A stretch of DNA of 64,000 nucleotides from Gigaspora rosea. Lineage: Eukaryota; Glomeromycota; Glomeromycetes; Diversisporales; Gigasporaceae. The translations under genes and the position numbers were made by a program. Shown piece after piece: positions 22,593 through 34,378 of the stretch (position 1 is its first letter; every line of letters begins with the position of its first letter). The stretch lies in NCBI GenBank assembly GCA_003550325.1, contig QKWP01000131.1, positions 119,160-183,159 of the forward strand, in the 5' to 3' direction. The notes under the pieces were generated by a model that saw nothing but the letters and a program-made list of their open reading frames with translations, had not been told where the DNA came from and searched no databases.

Positions 22593-25500
22593 ATGGTTGA
22601 ACATACATGTACAAGATGTGGCAAAAACTTTTCCAAATTATGGAAACTTCGTCACCATAATGAAAGACAATATAAATGTCAACCAAAAGTAATTCCTTCC
22701 TCAAATTACAATTCCCCAAGTCAAAGACCAAGGCATTCCTCCTCCTTTTGCCCATATTCGAGGAAGAAAAATAACAAAAAGAAATAAGTCACCAATACCA
22801 ATTTTTCAAGAAACCAGCCCAGGCCCCGCAACCCAAACCTATAGAGAAAAGCAAACAATTATTCAATCTAATATAAACCAAAAAAATATGCTCTAGAAAA
22901 CCATTTTCAATCAATTTACGAAGTAGAAGACGGAATTATAGAAAAAGAGCCACCTATAAAAAACATAGAATTTTTAGAAAGAAGATCTGATCCCAACAAA
23001 CAACATCAAAATCTTAATACTAAGACAGTATAGGAAGGCGTAATACCCTCGATCAAAAATTCTGCAAATGCTTTTAACAAATGTTTAGACAATCAGACAG
23101 AATATGCAAATGCACCTTATATGCCCCAATTTATAGCTTCAGTATGAACCGCAATTACAGATGTTCTCAAAAAAAAGCTTCATAAAAAGGATCAAATAAA
23201 ATCAGCATTAGTTATTCATGCCACATATATAAAATATAAATATAAAGAGTTTGGCGATTCAGCCAATATAAAAAACTATGATACAAGTTATTACCACCCG
23301 TATTATAGAAGCAACATGCATATTCTTCTTTTAGAAAATAATATAGACCAGCATTTAATACAATATGTCAGGGAAATCGATGAAAAGATCAAGAAGTACT
23401 TAAAAGAAGAGTTTGGCAAAATTCTTCTTCGATTAGAAATGATATTTATCAAGACATATACATATCACCGATCTAATGGAAGTTTTTATATTTCAACACC
23501 CAAAAAGCTTTCTAATACAAAGTGTACTATTAATCCAGACAATTCAGATATTATAGATCCGGATACAGGCAAGCTCACAGATAATTGTCTCAAAGGTACA
23601 TTAGGATGTTATTTTGCAGATAAGAATGGAATTACAGACCACTTGGGAAGGTGTATATATAGAGCAAAAAACCTTCAAAAATACTTAGATATTGTCAAGC
23701 TCGATGGCATTCCAATGCCCACCCAATCTGTTCATGTATATTTAATAAAATTAAGGAAATGAATCCTGATATCTCAATCAATATCTAGAAATAGAAAGAA
23801 GAAACAGCTACTCCCAAACCAGTAATAGCTAGTAAGAACTTTAAAAGACAATATATAATTCGTCTACTAGCTCTTACAGATATTAATAAAAATAATAAAA
23901 CAGGTAAGTATGGGCAAAAAAACCACTTTCTCTGGATCAAAAATCCTAGCAGATTAATATATAGAGATAGTGCACATAAAGCTAAAAAGTATCTATGTGA
24001 CAGATGTTTTCAAAGTTGGCCCTCAAAAAAATCTTTAAACAATCATTTGGAATGGTGTTCAGGACTAAATGAAGCCCCTCAAAGAGTTACTTTACCCTCC
24101 AAAGGGGTTAATGATTTTGAAAATTTTAAAAACTATGGACGAATGATTAATGCTCCATGCGTTATTATAGCTGATTTTAAAGCAGATAACAAGAAATATA
24201 AAGAAGTATATAGAGGGCAAATGCAAAAGCTCGCAGAACAGAAGGCCAATAGCTTCTGTTATTTAGTTCACTGGATTAATACTGGAGATGTATGGGGCCT
24301 CTACTATATAGAGGAGAAAATGCAACCCAGGTGTTTGTCTGAAGAATTGATAAGGAGTTGGTCGAAATTAATAAGGTCTTAGCTATTAAGCATGACTGAA
24401 TTATAACAGAAAAGAATAAGAAAAATTTGCCAAAGCGGATACCTGTTGGATTTGTAAAGAAAAATTTGATATAGATAATAATAAGGTCTGGGACCACTGC
24501 CACATTACAGGTAGGTTTCGAGGATCTGCCCACAATACCTTTAATCTCAAACACCAGATCAAAGTATGGAAAACTCCTATCCCAGTTGTCTTTCATAATT
24601 TCCAGGGCTATGACTCCCATTTAGTCTGTGAATCTGTTAGGCAGTCTGTTAATGCACATCAGATAAAAGTCATAGCTGATACATTTGAGCGTTATAAATC
24701 TGTGAAGGTAGGTCAACTTAAATATATAGATTGCATACAATTTATGAATAATAGCTTGGCAAATCTTACAAAAAATTTGGGTACCAACTACCCTATAACA
24801 AGCCAGCATTTTAAAGAATATTCTTCAGATCAAATTTTTCTAGTATGTCGCAAAGAAGTTTATTTCTATGAATATATCAATTCACAAGATAGATTCCTAG
24901 AAACTGAACTTCCGCCAATTCATAAATTACATATCTTCATAGCAAAATTAACTAAAAAGATTATGAGCATGCCCAAAAATTATAGAATACTTTTGGTTAT
25001 AAAACTCTAGAAAAGTATCATGATCTCTATCTTAAGATTGATATACTTAGCCTGGCAGATATTTGGACCCAATTTCGAAAAACATGTATGCAATATTATA
25101 AGCTTGATCCGAGCCACTATGTGTCTGTGCCAGCTTTAGCTTGGGATGCTATGCTTAAAATGATAGGAGTTAAAATTGAGCTATTTACAGATATGTCAAT
25201 GCATAACTTTATTGAAAAAGCCAAGTGTAGAGGCATAGCTATAGCATGTAAACGATATTTCAAAGCTAATAATCCTAAAATGGGTAATACATTTAACCCA
25301 TTTAAGTTCACATCATGGATTTCATATGTCGATGCAAATAATCTTTATGGCTGGGCCATGAGCCAGTATTTGCCTATAGGAAATTATCAATGGGAGGCAA
25401 GTCAGGAATATTTGCTTAAGAATCCTGAAATGCATCTTAATAAGATTCTTAATATCGAATCAAATGCCAAAAAAGGATATTACTTAAATATTAAAGCGCA

Positions 25501-26826
25501 CTTCCCTCTAAAAACCCATGACTATTTGAGTGATTTACCCCCAGCCATAGAGAATATGGCTGTAAGTAAAGATATGTTGTGCCTCTATACTACAGAGCTT
25601 GTAGATAACTTGGATAGGGGACAGTTTTAGTAACAAAAAAATTAGTTCCACACCTTGGTCCATGAAAAGATTATGTTATCCATTACCAAGAACTCCAATA
25701 TTACGTAAAATTAGGCATGATAGTTGATGAGGTTACAGAAATCTTATCTTTCAACCAAACTAACTGGCTTGCCCCTTATATAGTCTTTAATACAGAAAAG
25801 TGACAAGGCGCTAAGAATGCTTTTGAAAAGATTTCTTTAAGCTCATGAATAACTCGGTATATGGCAAAACTATGGAAATGTTCACAAATACCAAGATGTC
25901 AAGCTCATGGCTATGAATAATAAGCAAGATAAAAAAAATTTTATTAAACAGATTCGTAAACTCTCTTTTAAATATGCTAGACAGCTTGGAAATAGACTTG
26001 TAGGGGCATATATGGGAAAGGCCACTGTAACTCTCAACAAGTCTATTATTGTCAGAGCATCAGTTCTGGGTCTTAGTAAGCTCTTGATATATTGCTTCTG
26101 GTATGGGTATGTAAAAGAGAGATATAGTAATAAAGCCCAGCTCGGATATATAGACACAGACTCATTCATATTCCAAGTTGAAACTGAAGATATATATAAG
26201 GACATGGCTGAGCGATCAGACCTTTTTGATCTTAATAATTCTAAGACTATTGGGCTTTTAAAAATGAGACTCCAGGCAACGTAATTATAGAATCTTATCA
26301 TATTCAGGCTAAGTCATACCACTATATCTTAGCAGATAAGTTTACAAAGTCTAAGCATAAGGGGGTTAGTAAAAAAAACATAAATGAAATAGCCACGAAT
26401 TCATACATGCCAGCTTTAGAAGGGTCCTTGCTAGATGATCTGATAGATAGATCATTATTATCAGAGCAAGAAGCCAATAATTTGGCTATGTGAACTAAGG
26501 CAGATCCTATGACCCTAGTATATCAGGACTGTCTATTTGGTAAAGAAGTATTCTATGCCAAGAATGTGGGTATCTGTTCAAAGGATCATATATTATCTTT
26601 AGTCAAATCAGAAAAAAAGGCTTTATGCCCAATAGATACTAAGTGCTGGATCCTATCAGATGGAATTACCTCTTTGCCATATTTCCATTGGCATAATAAA
26701 GCTCATAAGAATATGGTCAAGGATGGTATATCTAATGAAGAAGCCGAAAAAAGAGCTATTAAGACCAAGCTCCTAGAGAAGTATCAAAACAAATATACGT
26801 CTCACTTAGCTAGCTCATCACCATAA
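22593..26826 (+). pseudogene. Family-B DNA polymerase (protein-primed type), Polinton
   Basis: Replicates the element. The start at 22593 gives a C2H2-like finger (CTRCGKNFSKLWKLRHH). After breaks the frame resumes at about 23316. The exonuclease I motif is at about 24168 (IADFKADN; the usual E is K, so proofreading would be lost). A Cys/His insert CWICKEKF...DHCHITGRFRG (24440-24520) and VFHNFQGYDSH (about 24590) are typical of Polinton polymerases. Polymerase motif A is DANNLYGWAMSQ (about 25330), motif B KLMNNSVYGKTME (about 25840), motif C YIDTDSF (26147-26167). In-frame stops include TAG at about 23031 and TGA at 23145, 25801 and 26491, with several frame changes (near 22785, 24350, 25870, 26265). 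Cys in VGICSKDH and TKCW probably replaced Arg. It is non-functional but complete in order. Confidence 0.85.
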
Positions 26827-27479
26827 ACTAGACTAGTGAAAAATTCCTTGAGATTTTATTGGTTTAGCTATGACATTGAATGTCACACTTCTTTCAATAA
26901 AATTTCAAATAAAAATCTACATGACTACTGTGCTCTTGTGATATAGTGTCCTGGCTAAGCAACATAATGCTCAGGTAAATTGTATAGACTAAATTATAAG
27001 CTAGATGATTTAGAGTCAGACCCAGATGAGGATGAAGGCTCAGATGTGGTATCATTTAAAATTTTCTTTTTTCTTTTAGCCTTGCATAGTGTATGATTTT
27101 TTCGAACTTGCTAGAAAAAAAGTGTAATTGATAGTAGATCGATTTATTTTTGGCTCATACTAAATAATTTATAAATAAATAAATCAGCAAATCTGAAATT
27201 GTTTTTTTTATATAAAAAAGAGTTAGTTAAAAAGAATAAACTATATAAATAAGCCCGTTTTTTTCACAAATAAACCAGCTCAAATAGATATGTCTATTAA
27301 TCCAACACTCCAAAATATTTCATATTTTAAAAACTTTACTTTAACGATTCATAAGAATACCCTCCAAGGTTATTGCAGAAGGTGTCTCACTTTTTTCTCG
27401 CAAGCTCGAAAAAAGAAATCTAGTAATCAATAAAGGGGTTCACTTATTTTCTGCCTTCGAGTGATTTATTACGAGAAGG
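26827..27479 (+). other. Polinton intergenic region with palindromes
   Basis: Only a short coding relic is seen (LDDLESDPDEDEGSDVV at about 27000-27055). Palindromes lie at 27390-27415 (TTCTCGCAAGCTCGAA core) and 27453-27480 (GCCTTCGAGTGATTTATT and its near complement). Similar pairs recur between other genes of the element. Confidence 0.5.
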
Positions 27480-27720
27480 CGGGGATTTAGCAGAAAGAGC
27501 TTCCATACGAGAGCTTGAATAGCAAGATCTAAAAAAGCTAACAGTTTTCTCGACAGATAGCTTTACGGCCACTTCATTGCATGCGCTATCCCCGGAAAAC
27601 GTAGAGTCTAAACCAAATCCTATTACTTTAAAAGCTTGGATAGAATTGATGGATAGAATAAAAAATAAAAAATATATATATTTAGCTTATTCTCTAGTCT
27701 TAAATAATACATACTTTTGA
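27480..27720 (+). pseudogene. Small unknown Polinton open frame
   Basis: A frame starting inside the 27453-27480 palindrome reads GGDLAERASIRELE, one TAG, then LKKLTVFSTDSFTATS and PITLKAWIELMDRIKN, ending at TGA near 27718. No initiating Met was decided. I do not recognise it. It may be a short helical structural or accessory protein. Confidence 0.3.
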
Positions 27721-27903
27721 TTTATCCGGAACCTCCTATATATTTTATTTATCCGGTTTATCTGAAATTTTTTTCCTATATAATTGGTATATCTGGTATA
27801 TCCAGTATATCCAGTATAATATATATATCCTATTTATCTGGTTTTTTCTAAAATTTTTTCCTGTATATCCGATATATCTGGTATATCCGATATATCTAGT
27901 ATA
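27715..27903. repeat. TATATCTGGTATATCC-type tandem repeat
   Basis: Degenerate 9-base and 18-base units (TATATCCGG/TATATCTGG) run up to the MITE that follows. Non-coding. Confidence 0.55.
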
Positions 27904-28077
27904 CAGTCAGACCTCTCTAAATGCATCCCCCTAAGTGCATAACCTCCTTAAATGCATATCAATTTTCTGGCCCAAATATATACCAAACCTCTATAAATGC
28001 ATTTTTTCTTATTGTTCTCTTAATGCATACCTCCAAAAGTTTGGTCCCAATGATATGCATTTAGAGAGGTCTGACTG
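27904..28077. mobile_element. 174-bp MITE, pogo/Tc1 type, inside the Polinton
   Basis: Inverted ends CAGTCAGACCTCTCTAAATG on both sides, flanked by TA at 27902-27903 and 28078-28079. The interior repeats AAATGCAT blocks. Related ends occur on the 50535-52214 element and a degenerate relative lies near 4733. It inserted after the Polinton. Confidence 0.8.
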
Positions 28078-28142
28078 TAATATATACATTCTATTTAATA
28101 AATTATTGTGAAATAATATATTAGATATAAAAAAATACTATC

Positions 28143-28412
28143 ATGCTTAGGCAATGCATAAGATGTGATGCTCCTTCTTTATCACTAGCTGATTATGATT
28201 TTATTATGCAATACTGTAATGATAGACCAAGGTCTAAAGTTTTAAATGAGCTAAAAGAAAAATATAGCATATCACAAAAACGTATTTATCAGATCTGGAG
28301 AGGCAAGGAAAAAATAGAGTTGCCTGGAATCAACCGATTTATTCATTTAATTCACTTTTTTCTTGTGAGCTTGAAAAAAGAAAAAAAGTGTTCATTTAGT
28401 CTCTGGCTTTGA
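28143..28412 (+). CDS. Small HTH-like protein, Polinton
   Basis: ATG 28143 opens MLRQCIRCDAPSLSLADY, followed by ILQYC-like helices and SISQKRIYQIWRGKE, which looks like a homeodomain-like or resolvase-type helix-turn-helix. The core ends near LPGINRF (about 28340); the rest is translation through a palindrome (28355-28380) and is probably not selected. A role in element DNA binding is inferred. It is convergent with the end of the minus-strand protease gene. Confidence 0.45.
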   Translation: MLRQCIRCDAPSLSLADYDFIMQYCNDRPRSKVLNELKEKYSISQKRIYQIWRGKEKIELPGINRFIHLIHFFLVSLKKEKKCSFSLWL

Positions 28413-28561
28413 GCAAGAATTGCGAGAAGGTGGTAGTGATTCAAAAAAAGAAATTCTGATCTTAATAATCAGATTTTGGCTAAGCCAGCTTTTAAGAATC
28501 CTTCGAGTAATTTATTACAAGAAGATAGGGATCTAAATGCATTTTATGAAAAAGAAGCCAT

Positions 28562-31500
28562 TTATGATAAAAAAAATATAGCCAAATATCTGCATATACT
28601 AGCTAAGTAAAAGATCCAGCTCATCATAGAATAATAAAAACTTATCATATACCTTATTGAGAACCTTTTTAGTATTGAGAGTATCAAATAACATTTTTTC
28701 AAGTTTGTTATACTCATAGGTTTTTTTTCCAAAGTCAGATTGATTTCCGGCCTGCCTTCTCGTGATAAATCACTTGAAGCCAGAATTGATTCGTTACCCA
28801 AATTTTCTCTTTTCGAATTTATGAGAAAAGAGTGGGACTTATGAACTGAAAGAGGTACAGTAATTACTTTATCTTTATACATTAACTTGAATTCACACTT
28901 AACAATGGGCACCTATCCTGCTCGATCAAGCCAAAGTGTACCCAATAATATCCAGGGCTTATCATCATCCATGACCAAAAAGTCTTCAGAGATTGTACAA
29001 CCATTTTCTCCCTGACCACCGTAACCAAAATATTATAAGATATGCCTGAAGACTCTAAAGAATTGTTATGCCATTTAATAGTTGGTTTTTTATTTTTATC
29101 AACTTCTGCTCTCAATAGTTTTATAAGGCCTTTTGAGATAACTGAGCAATTTGCTCTACAATCTATTATAGCGGAAGGCACTTGTACAATTTTTCCTAAT
29201 GCTGATCTAATTTTGCAATATATAGTAGTGATATCATTAGGAATAATTTTATGAATAAAATTAATTTTTATAGGGTTGGGCCATGAAATTTTTGCCTCTG
29301 ATTGCGATCCCTCTGGGGCTGTTTGGGGTAGTATATTTGTTTGCTAGGAAGCAATTCGAATTAGATTTGATATTGGTTGCAAGATGTAAGAGAATATTAT
29401 AGTAATCTCATGCCAGAACTTTTCTCGTTCCTTGTCTGAGAAATTCGAAGTAAAATGATTTAGAACAGGATCTTTCAGTGCAATGAATTTGGCATTAATC
29501 ATATTATAACTATTAATTGTGACTTCTTTAGGTTGTGTGCGAGTAAATGAATCAACCATGGACCGTAAAATAGCAAAAAATGCATTTAGGCTAATATTAT
29601 TTGTAGGAATTTTAAGTGATCTAGTATCTTTACTACCCTTTTTATCAGAGGCATTACTAGATTTTTTGCTAGAAGTTTTTTGCCTGGCACTTTTGCACTT
29701 TTTTGATCTCTTGCTATCAGAAAGAGTTATTTTTTTTTATAGTATTGGCTTCATACTCTTCTGAATCATTTTCTGAATTACTAGACTCACTGGTCCCAGA
29801 AGAATCAGATTCTGATTCATTCCATGAGCATGCTAAAGTATTGGTTTCAAGTTCATTTTTACTAGATATTGTACTATTTTTGCTATCACTAGAGTCTGAA
29901 AATGATTTATCTGAAATAATATGGACATTAACACGTTTTGATCGACTCGATTTCTTTTTTTGGGTTCTAGATTTGGTTTTGGTCTTGTGAGAAGAAGATT
30001 TAGGCTTGCTAGAATTCTTTTTCATAGCTTTATTCATTTTAGTCAGATTGATTTAGAGGATTTCTAATTGTTTACGCATATCTTCTACAGGATCATTATT
30101 TGTAACTTCAAGACCCTGTGGGTTATTGCTTTGCAATGCTTTCTTTATTGCTAGTTTTGGGGTAAATTTGGCTTGAGAACAGGAACAAATTCTGGAATTT
30201 CCCCAGTAAGCCATTGTATAAATCTACTCATATTCGTATCTTGTATAATTTGAGAGGTTCCTGGTAGTTGTGGCCTATAGTATGATTGAGATGGTTGTGA
30301 AGAAATTGGTTGAGATGGCACAAAGTGCTGAGTCTTCATTTCTTGTATAGATAGTATTATAGATTTTATCAAGTTTTCGATTTCAGTTTTGGTCATACCC
30401 AGACCTAAAGAGTTATTGTCTTTTCTATAAGATTTATCTGTGCCCAAATATAAATATGCTCCAGATAATTGCTCTGTCTTATATCTTTCAATTTCTTCGA
30501 GTTCTGTAAGCAATTCAGATACAGGCCTGTTAATTCCAATGCGTCGAATTTCTAATTGATTATCAGGAGAGATACCACAAATATATTGTAATCAAATTTG
30601 TTGTTCATCAATACCAGCTAGCCTAGCAAGTTTACGTAACTTAAAATAGAATCAATCTACAGAATTACTGCCTTGGACCGTTGAACCAAAGAGCATTCGC
30701 TGTTTTTCCGTAGTGACTGTGGGATAGTTAGTTTTAAGCCAGTATATTGTCTGGCCAAGTCAGATTCCATTTGCTACTATAGTTTGTCCAGTATTAGCAT
30801 TTGGTGCATTGGGTAATCGATCTGTTGGGCGCCCATCAGCAAAAGACCAGTCTTCATCAAATACTGTATGAGCAGGAATAACAATATTTCCGGCCTGGCC
30901 CACAGCACCATGTCTTAAATTTGCACCAAGTTGTACTGCTGTTCGTCCTTGAGCCAGAGCTAAAGTAGCTTGTCCAGTATTATCTAATAAATTTCTCAAT
31001 TCCCAATTATTTCTTCGAAGAGATCTTTCATACCAATCTTTAGCATCGCCTTTGAGGCATGTTTCAAAAAGACCATGTGCTCGAACTCTATGGTCATATC
31101 CAGCTAATATATTAATTCCTACTGCCACAAGATATAAGCGAAAAGAATCAATAAATTCTTCTGGATTTTTATCGGGATAGCTATAAAAATTTGAGGTGGG
31201 TATTCTGCCATTCCTATTTGTTGTATATTTGGTGGATTATTCTGTAGAGCAAAATTTGTTGATTTAAATTATTAATTAATTGTTCAGAATTTCGGGCCTG
31301 AGTTTTCCATTTACCCCATTTATTTTGTATAGTTCTGCATCTATTTTCTATTTGTTATATCGGTTTGTTGTAAAATTTAAGAGATGCGTAGTAATTGCCC
31401 CATTTGTCTTACAATCTTGTAGTTGCTGATAGGCTTTTCTATTTTTGAATTTTAATACAAAGCTTTCTAGGAGCAATTCTGATATTCAGCTTTTTTGTGT

Positions 31501-32317
31501 ACGGATTGTAATTCTGCCATCTAGTTCTCTAAATTTAAATATATTATGCTATGTTCCATGGGCCTCATAAGCCTGATGAAGAAGATCATAGTCATTTTAA
31601 GCCTAGCTAACTGGGTTTGTAAATCGGCAAACTGGGTCTGGGAATCATCTAACTGGGTTTGCAAAGTTATTAGCTGGGTCTGCAAATTCGCTACTCGATT
31701 TTTAACATTAATCGCTCGAGCATTTGCTTGTGGATATATTTGTAGTACCAATCTTTCAAACCTATTTCTGGCATCAGAAATTATATTAAGATAATCTACA
31801 ATACTATTTATTGTAGGTGCAGTTGTAATTGGGCTTTGAAAATATCGTCTAATGTTGTCAATTTCTCTTTAAATTCTATTATTTTGGATCGTGGCTTGAT
31901 TTTCAGGTAGAGTTAACCTGGGTGATCCTGGTTGCTAGGTCATATTATGAATATTGTTATCTAAGTATAATTTTTTGAGCTTGTGAGAAAAATAGTCTAT
32001 TTCATTCTGAAAAATTGCTAACCAATTTTCTAAATAATCTATATAATTTTCTTGAATTATAGAATCATAGATCGTCTTTCTAACTGTTCTTTAAGATTAG
32101 AAATTTCTGATCTTAATGGGTCTAGCTCCTCATTCTGAATTGAGATTTCTTTTTCAAGATAGTTAATATAATTCTCTTTTGAGTCCAGATCCTATAGTAA
32201 TTTGTAGACCCGATCCTGTATTGCTAATAAGGCATCTTTAAATTGTTCTATTCTTTCGCTATCCCTGTCTTCTTGCAATCCTTGTAAGTCAGCTTGGCCA
32301 AACAATAAGTTTATCAT
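28562..32317 (-). pseudogene. Gag-like + aspartic protease (retropepsin) gene inside Polinton
   Basis: Starts at ATG 32317 (MINLLFGQADLQGLQEDRD), 60 bases from the divergent integrase start. The N-terminal part is coiled coil (heptads LEKEISIQNEELDPL; LQTQL repeats at about 31690-31580). The Gag-like core at 31128-30300 reads CLKGDAKDWYERSL, LFGSTVQG, FKLRKLARLAGIDEQQ and ISPDNQLEIRRIG. A Ser/Lys-rich stretch follows at 30037-29717 (KPKSSSHKTKTKSRTQKKK, then an acidic Ser-rich part). The protease has AIIDCRANCSVISKG (normally D-S/T-G-A; the Gly is lost) at about 29175 and PWILLGTLWLDRAG at about 28940. Reverse transcriptase, RNase H and LTRs are not seen. Stops are mostly TGA (30760-30762, 30652-30654, 30592-30594 on +), with frame changes near 30150 and 29000. 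Functions (shell protein and its processing) are inferred from retroelement families. Confidence 0.65.
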
Positions 32318-32376
32318 TTTTTTTTATATAATTACTATATATTGTTTTTTGAGCTTGTGAAAAAATCTGGAAAAAA

Positions 32377-33466
32377 ATGTTGTCTATTCCTATAATACAG
32401 ATAGATTCTGAAAAAGCTCATGAACTAGATATATCTATTGCTTTGTGTAAAATTTATTACCATCCTAATGGTTATCAAAGAACCGTGAAAAAATTGTATG
32501 AAGCCTTTCTAAAAGCTAGGTATAATTTTCTATCGATGAAGTATATAATTGGCTTAAAAAACAAGCCTTATATCAAATTCATAAACCCCAGCCAAAATTT
32601 ATTTCTAGAGCCTCTTTTAATTGTGTCATCAAGCGTATATTCTTTATATGCCCCATGACCAAATTAATAATATAACTTATAAATATTGCTTATGTATAGT
32701 AGATGTAGCTTCAAGATTCAAGTGGGCAGTTCCTTTATCTGATAGATCAGCTTTTTCTGTGGCCAAGGCCTTTAAAAAAGTTTATAGTAATTCCAAGTGC
32801 CCTCTTATTTGGCCTAAATTATTAATGGTTGATCCTGGCTCAGAATTTAAATCTGATTGTAAAGAATTAATGAAAAAATATAATGTTAAAATTAAAGTTG
32901 GCACATCTCATAGAAGCCAGGGTATTGTCGAAAGATTTAATCGCACTTTGGCTGAAAAATTGTTTCGTTTGCAAGATGCTTCTGATTTATTGTTATCTAT
33001 ATCTAAGAGATTGAGAGCTTGGGTTAAAAATCTTTATATAATTATTGATGACCTTAATAATTCAGTAACTAGATTAATTGGCATGGCCCTGGCAAAAGCT
33101 ATAAAAATGAATCAGATTATTTCTGCATCTTCTAAATTACACAATGGGTTCATGGGCTTTAATGAATCCAAGCTATCTTACAATATCTCAGTAAGATATT
33201 TACTTGAACCGAGTGAGTTAGAAACAGGTCCTAAAAGAGCGACTGACTATAATTGAAGTTCTCAAATTTATCATATTAAGGAATCTTTGGTGCAAAAAAA
33301 TCAGCCAATCTTGTATTGGCTAGAAGATGATAAAGGCAATGGGCTGAAGCGGTCTTTTGTTAGAGAAGAGCTTCAAATCATTCCTTCTGATACCCCAGTG
33401 GGTGCTCACGAGTTAAAAATTCTGCCTTCTCACAATTTTTGCTCGAAGCCACAAATAGATAGTTAA
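32377..33466 (+). pseudogene. Retroviral-type integrase (Polinton INT)
   Basis: Inserts the element through its inverted ends. ATG 32377 opens an N-terminal part with YYHPNGYQRTVKKLYEAF. After a frame change near 32530 the catalytic core shows D-D-E: CIVDVASRFKW (about 32695), MVDPGSEFKSD (about 32827) and SQGIVERFNRT (about 32920). The C-terminal part has VRYLLEPSELETG, ATDYN, a TGA at 33254-33256 (Trp expected by family pattern), then SSQIYHIKESLV and ILYWLEDDKGNG, ending at TAA 33464-33466. The last codons run through a palindrome (33422-33452). Length and order match Polinton integrases. One frame change and one stop inactivate it. Confidence 0.85.
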
Positions 33467-33570
33467 CAGATTTTTTTGAAATATATTTACTTATTTGAGT
33501 GGTTTTGAGTAATTTATCATGAGAAAGTACAAAGATGCTCGTGGAATGCTTCAAGTTGGTGTTCCTTTTT

Positions 33571-33951
33571 TTATGAATTAAGGAAATCTTCTGCTTCTTT
33601 ATCAACTTGGTTTTCTTTAATAAAATAATCTTTTGCTAATTTGTAAAATAGTTTATTTAGTTCCATAATAGAATTATGAATCTTTAGTTCATTAACATAC
33701 CATGTTTCGTAGTCATTCATATTTTGATTAGATTTTTCTTTATTAGGAAATTTTGTTATAGCTAATTTTAATATATATTTTTTTGGGTCTTCTGCCCAAC
33801 ATAATTTTATAATTTTTTCTTTATAGTTTTGTATAAACTTGCCATCTTTTGGTTTTTTATAGTATATTCTAGCTTTAACTACATTAATTAAAGCTTGCTC
33901 AACTTCTTGGTATATGGGCTTGGCTTCGGATGATTGATTTTGTGTGCTCAT
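33571..33951 (-). CDS. Unknown 126-aa Polinton protein
   Basis: Intact frame from ATG 33951 (MSTQNQSSEAKPIYQEVE) to the stop at 33571. It is Lys- and Glu-rich, predicted mostly helical, with aromatic residues in ITKFPNKEKSNQNMND and YETWYVNELK. No known domain was recognised. It is the only large gene in the Polinton without a break, and it starts back to back with the Cys/His gene to its right, so they may share a promoter around 33950-34040. Confidence 0.5.
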   Translation of the reverse strand: MSTQNQSSEAKPIYQEVEQALINVVKARIYYKKPKDGKFIQNYKEKIIKLCWAEDPKKYILKLAITKFPNKEKSNQNMNDYETWYVNELKIHNSIMELNKLFYKLAKDYFIKENQVDKEAEDFLNS

Positions 33952-34042
33952 TGTGAGAGTGTTTGTTTACTATATAATATTTATAAAATTGTTTTATTTA
34001 AATAATAAAAATTTATTAAATATATATATTATTCATAGTGAA

Positions 34043-34273
34043 TATTCCTGCTCATTTATTAAGTTTATAGGTAAAACTTGTGAAAAATCCTGTATGCGTG
34101 AAGAAAGATGTTCTATTCATTGGAAGTATATTAGAAAATTAGCTGATAAACAACTTATTCCCTGTAGTAAGTGTGGAAAACTTACTAGATCACATTCTGG
34201 TCAATGTCCTATACATATAAGAGGATTTATACTTCTCAATATTATTACAGTTTATGCTCTAAAGCAGAATTAG
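34043..34273 (+). CDS. Small Cys/His (zinc-binding-like) protein, Polinton
   Basis: Reads YSCSFIKFIGKTCEKSC, then CSIHWKYIRKL, then PCSKCGKLTRSHSGQCPIH, and stops at 34271-34273. The start is uncertain; an upstream Met at 33944 adds a hydrophobic leader that may not be translated. The spacing of Cys and His suggests one or two small zinc sites. A relative lies on the minus strand at 9356-9586 outside the Polinton. Function unknown. Confidence 0.45.
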   Translation, partial: YSCSFIKFIGKTCEKSCMREERCSIHWKYIRKLADKQLIPCSKCGKLTRSHSGQCPIHIRGFILLNIITVYALKQN

Positions 34274-34378
34274 CAAGCAATTAGGCCTGCCTTCTCACAA
34301 TGTTTTCTTAAAGAAAACAATATAGGTATATTCTAAATCGAATACTATATATTTTTTTTTGAGTTTATGAGAAAAAAT

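Larger units (their letters stand above)
27390..34378. repeat. Two dispersed palindrome families between Polinton genes
   Basis: Family 1 (core TTCTCGCAAGCTCGAA or variants, A/T-run stems) occurs at 27390-27415, 28355-28380, 28807-28832, 31971-31994, 32345-32365 and 34352-34378. Family 2 (CTGCCTTCTCGTGATAAATC-like, pairing with GAGTGATTTATTACGAG) occurs at 27453-27480, about 28400-28432, 28500-28526, 28752-28783, 33422-33452, 33499-33527 and 34287-34310. Nearly all lie between genes or at gene ends, and both orientations occur. Each could form a hairpin. Confidence 0.7.

Noticed and set aside
29519..29990. Plus-strand frames of 81 and 95 codons
   Set aside because: They are antisense to the Ser/Lys-rich part of the Gag-like gene on the minus strand.
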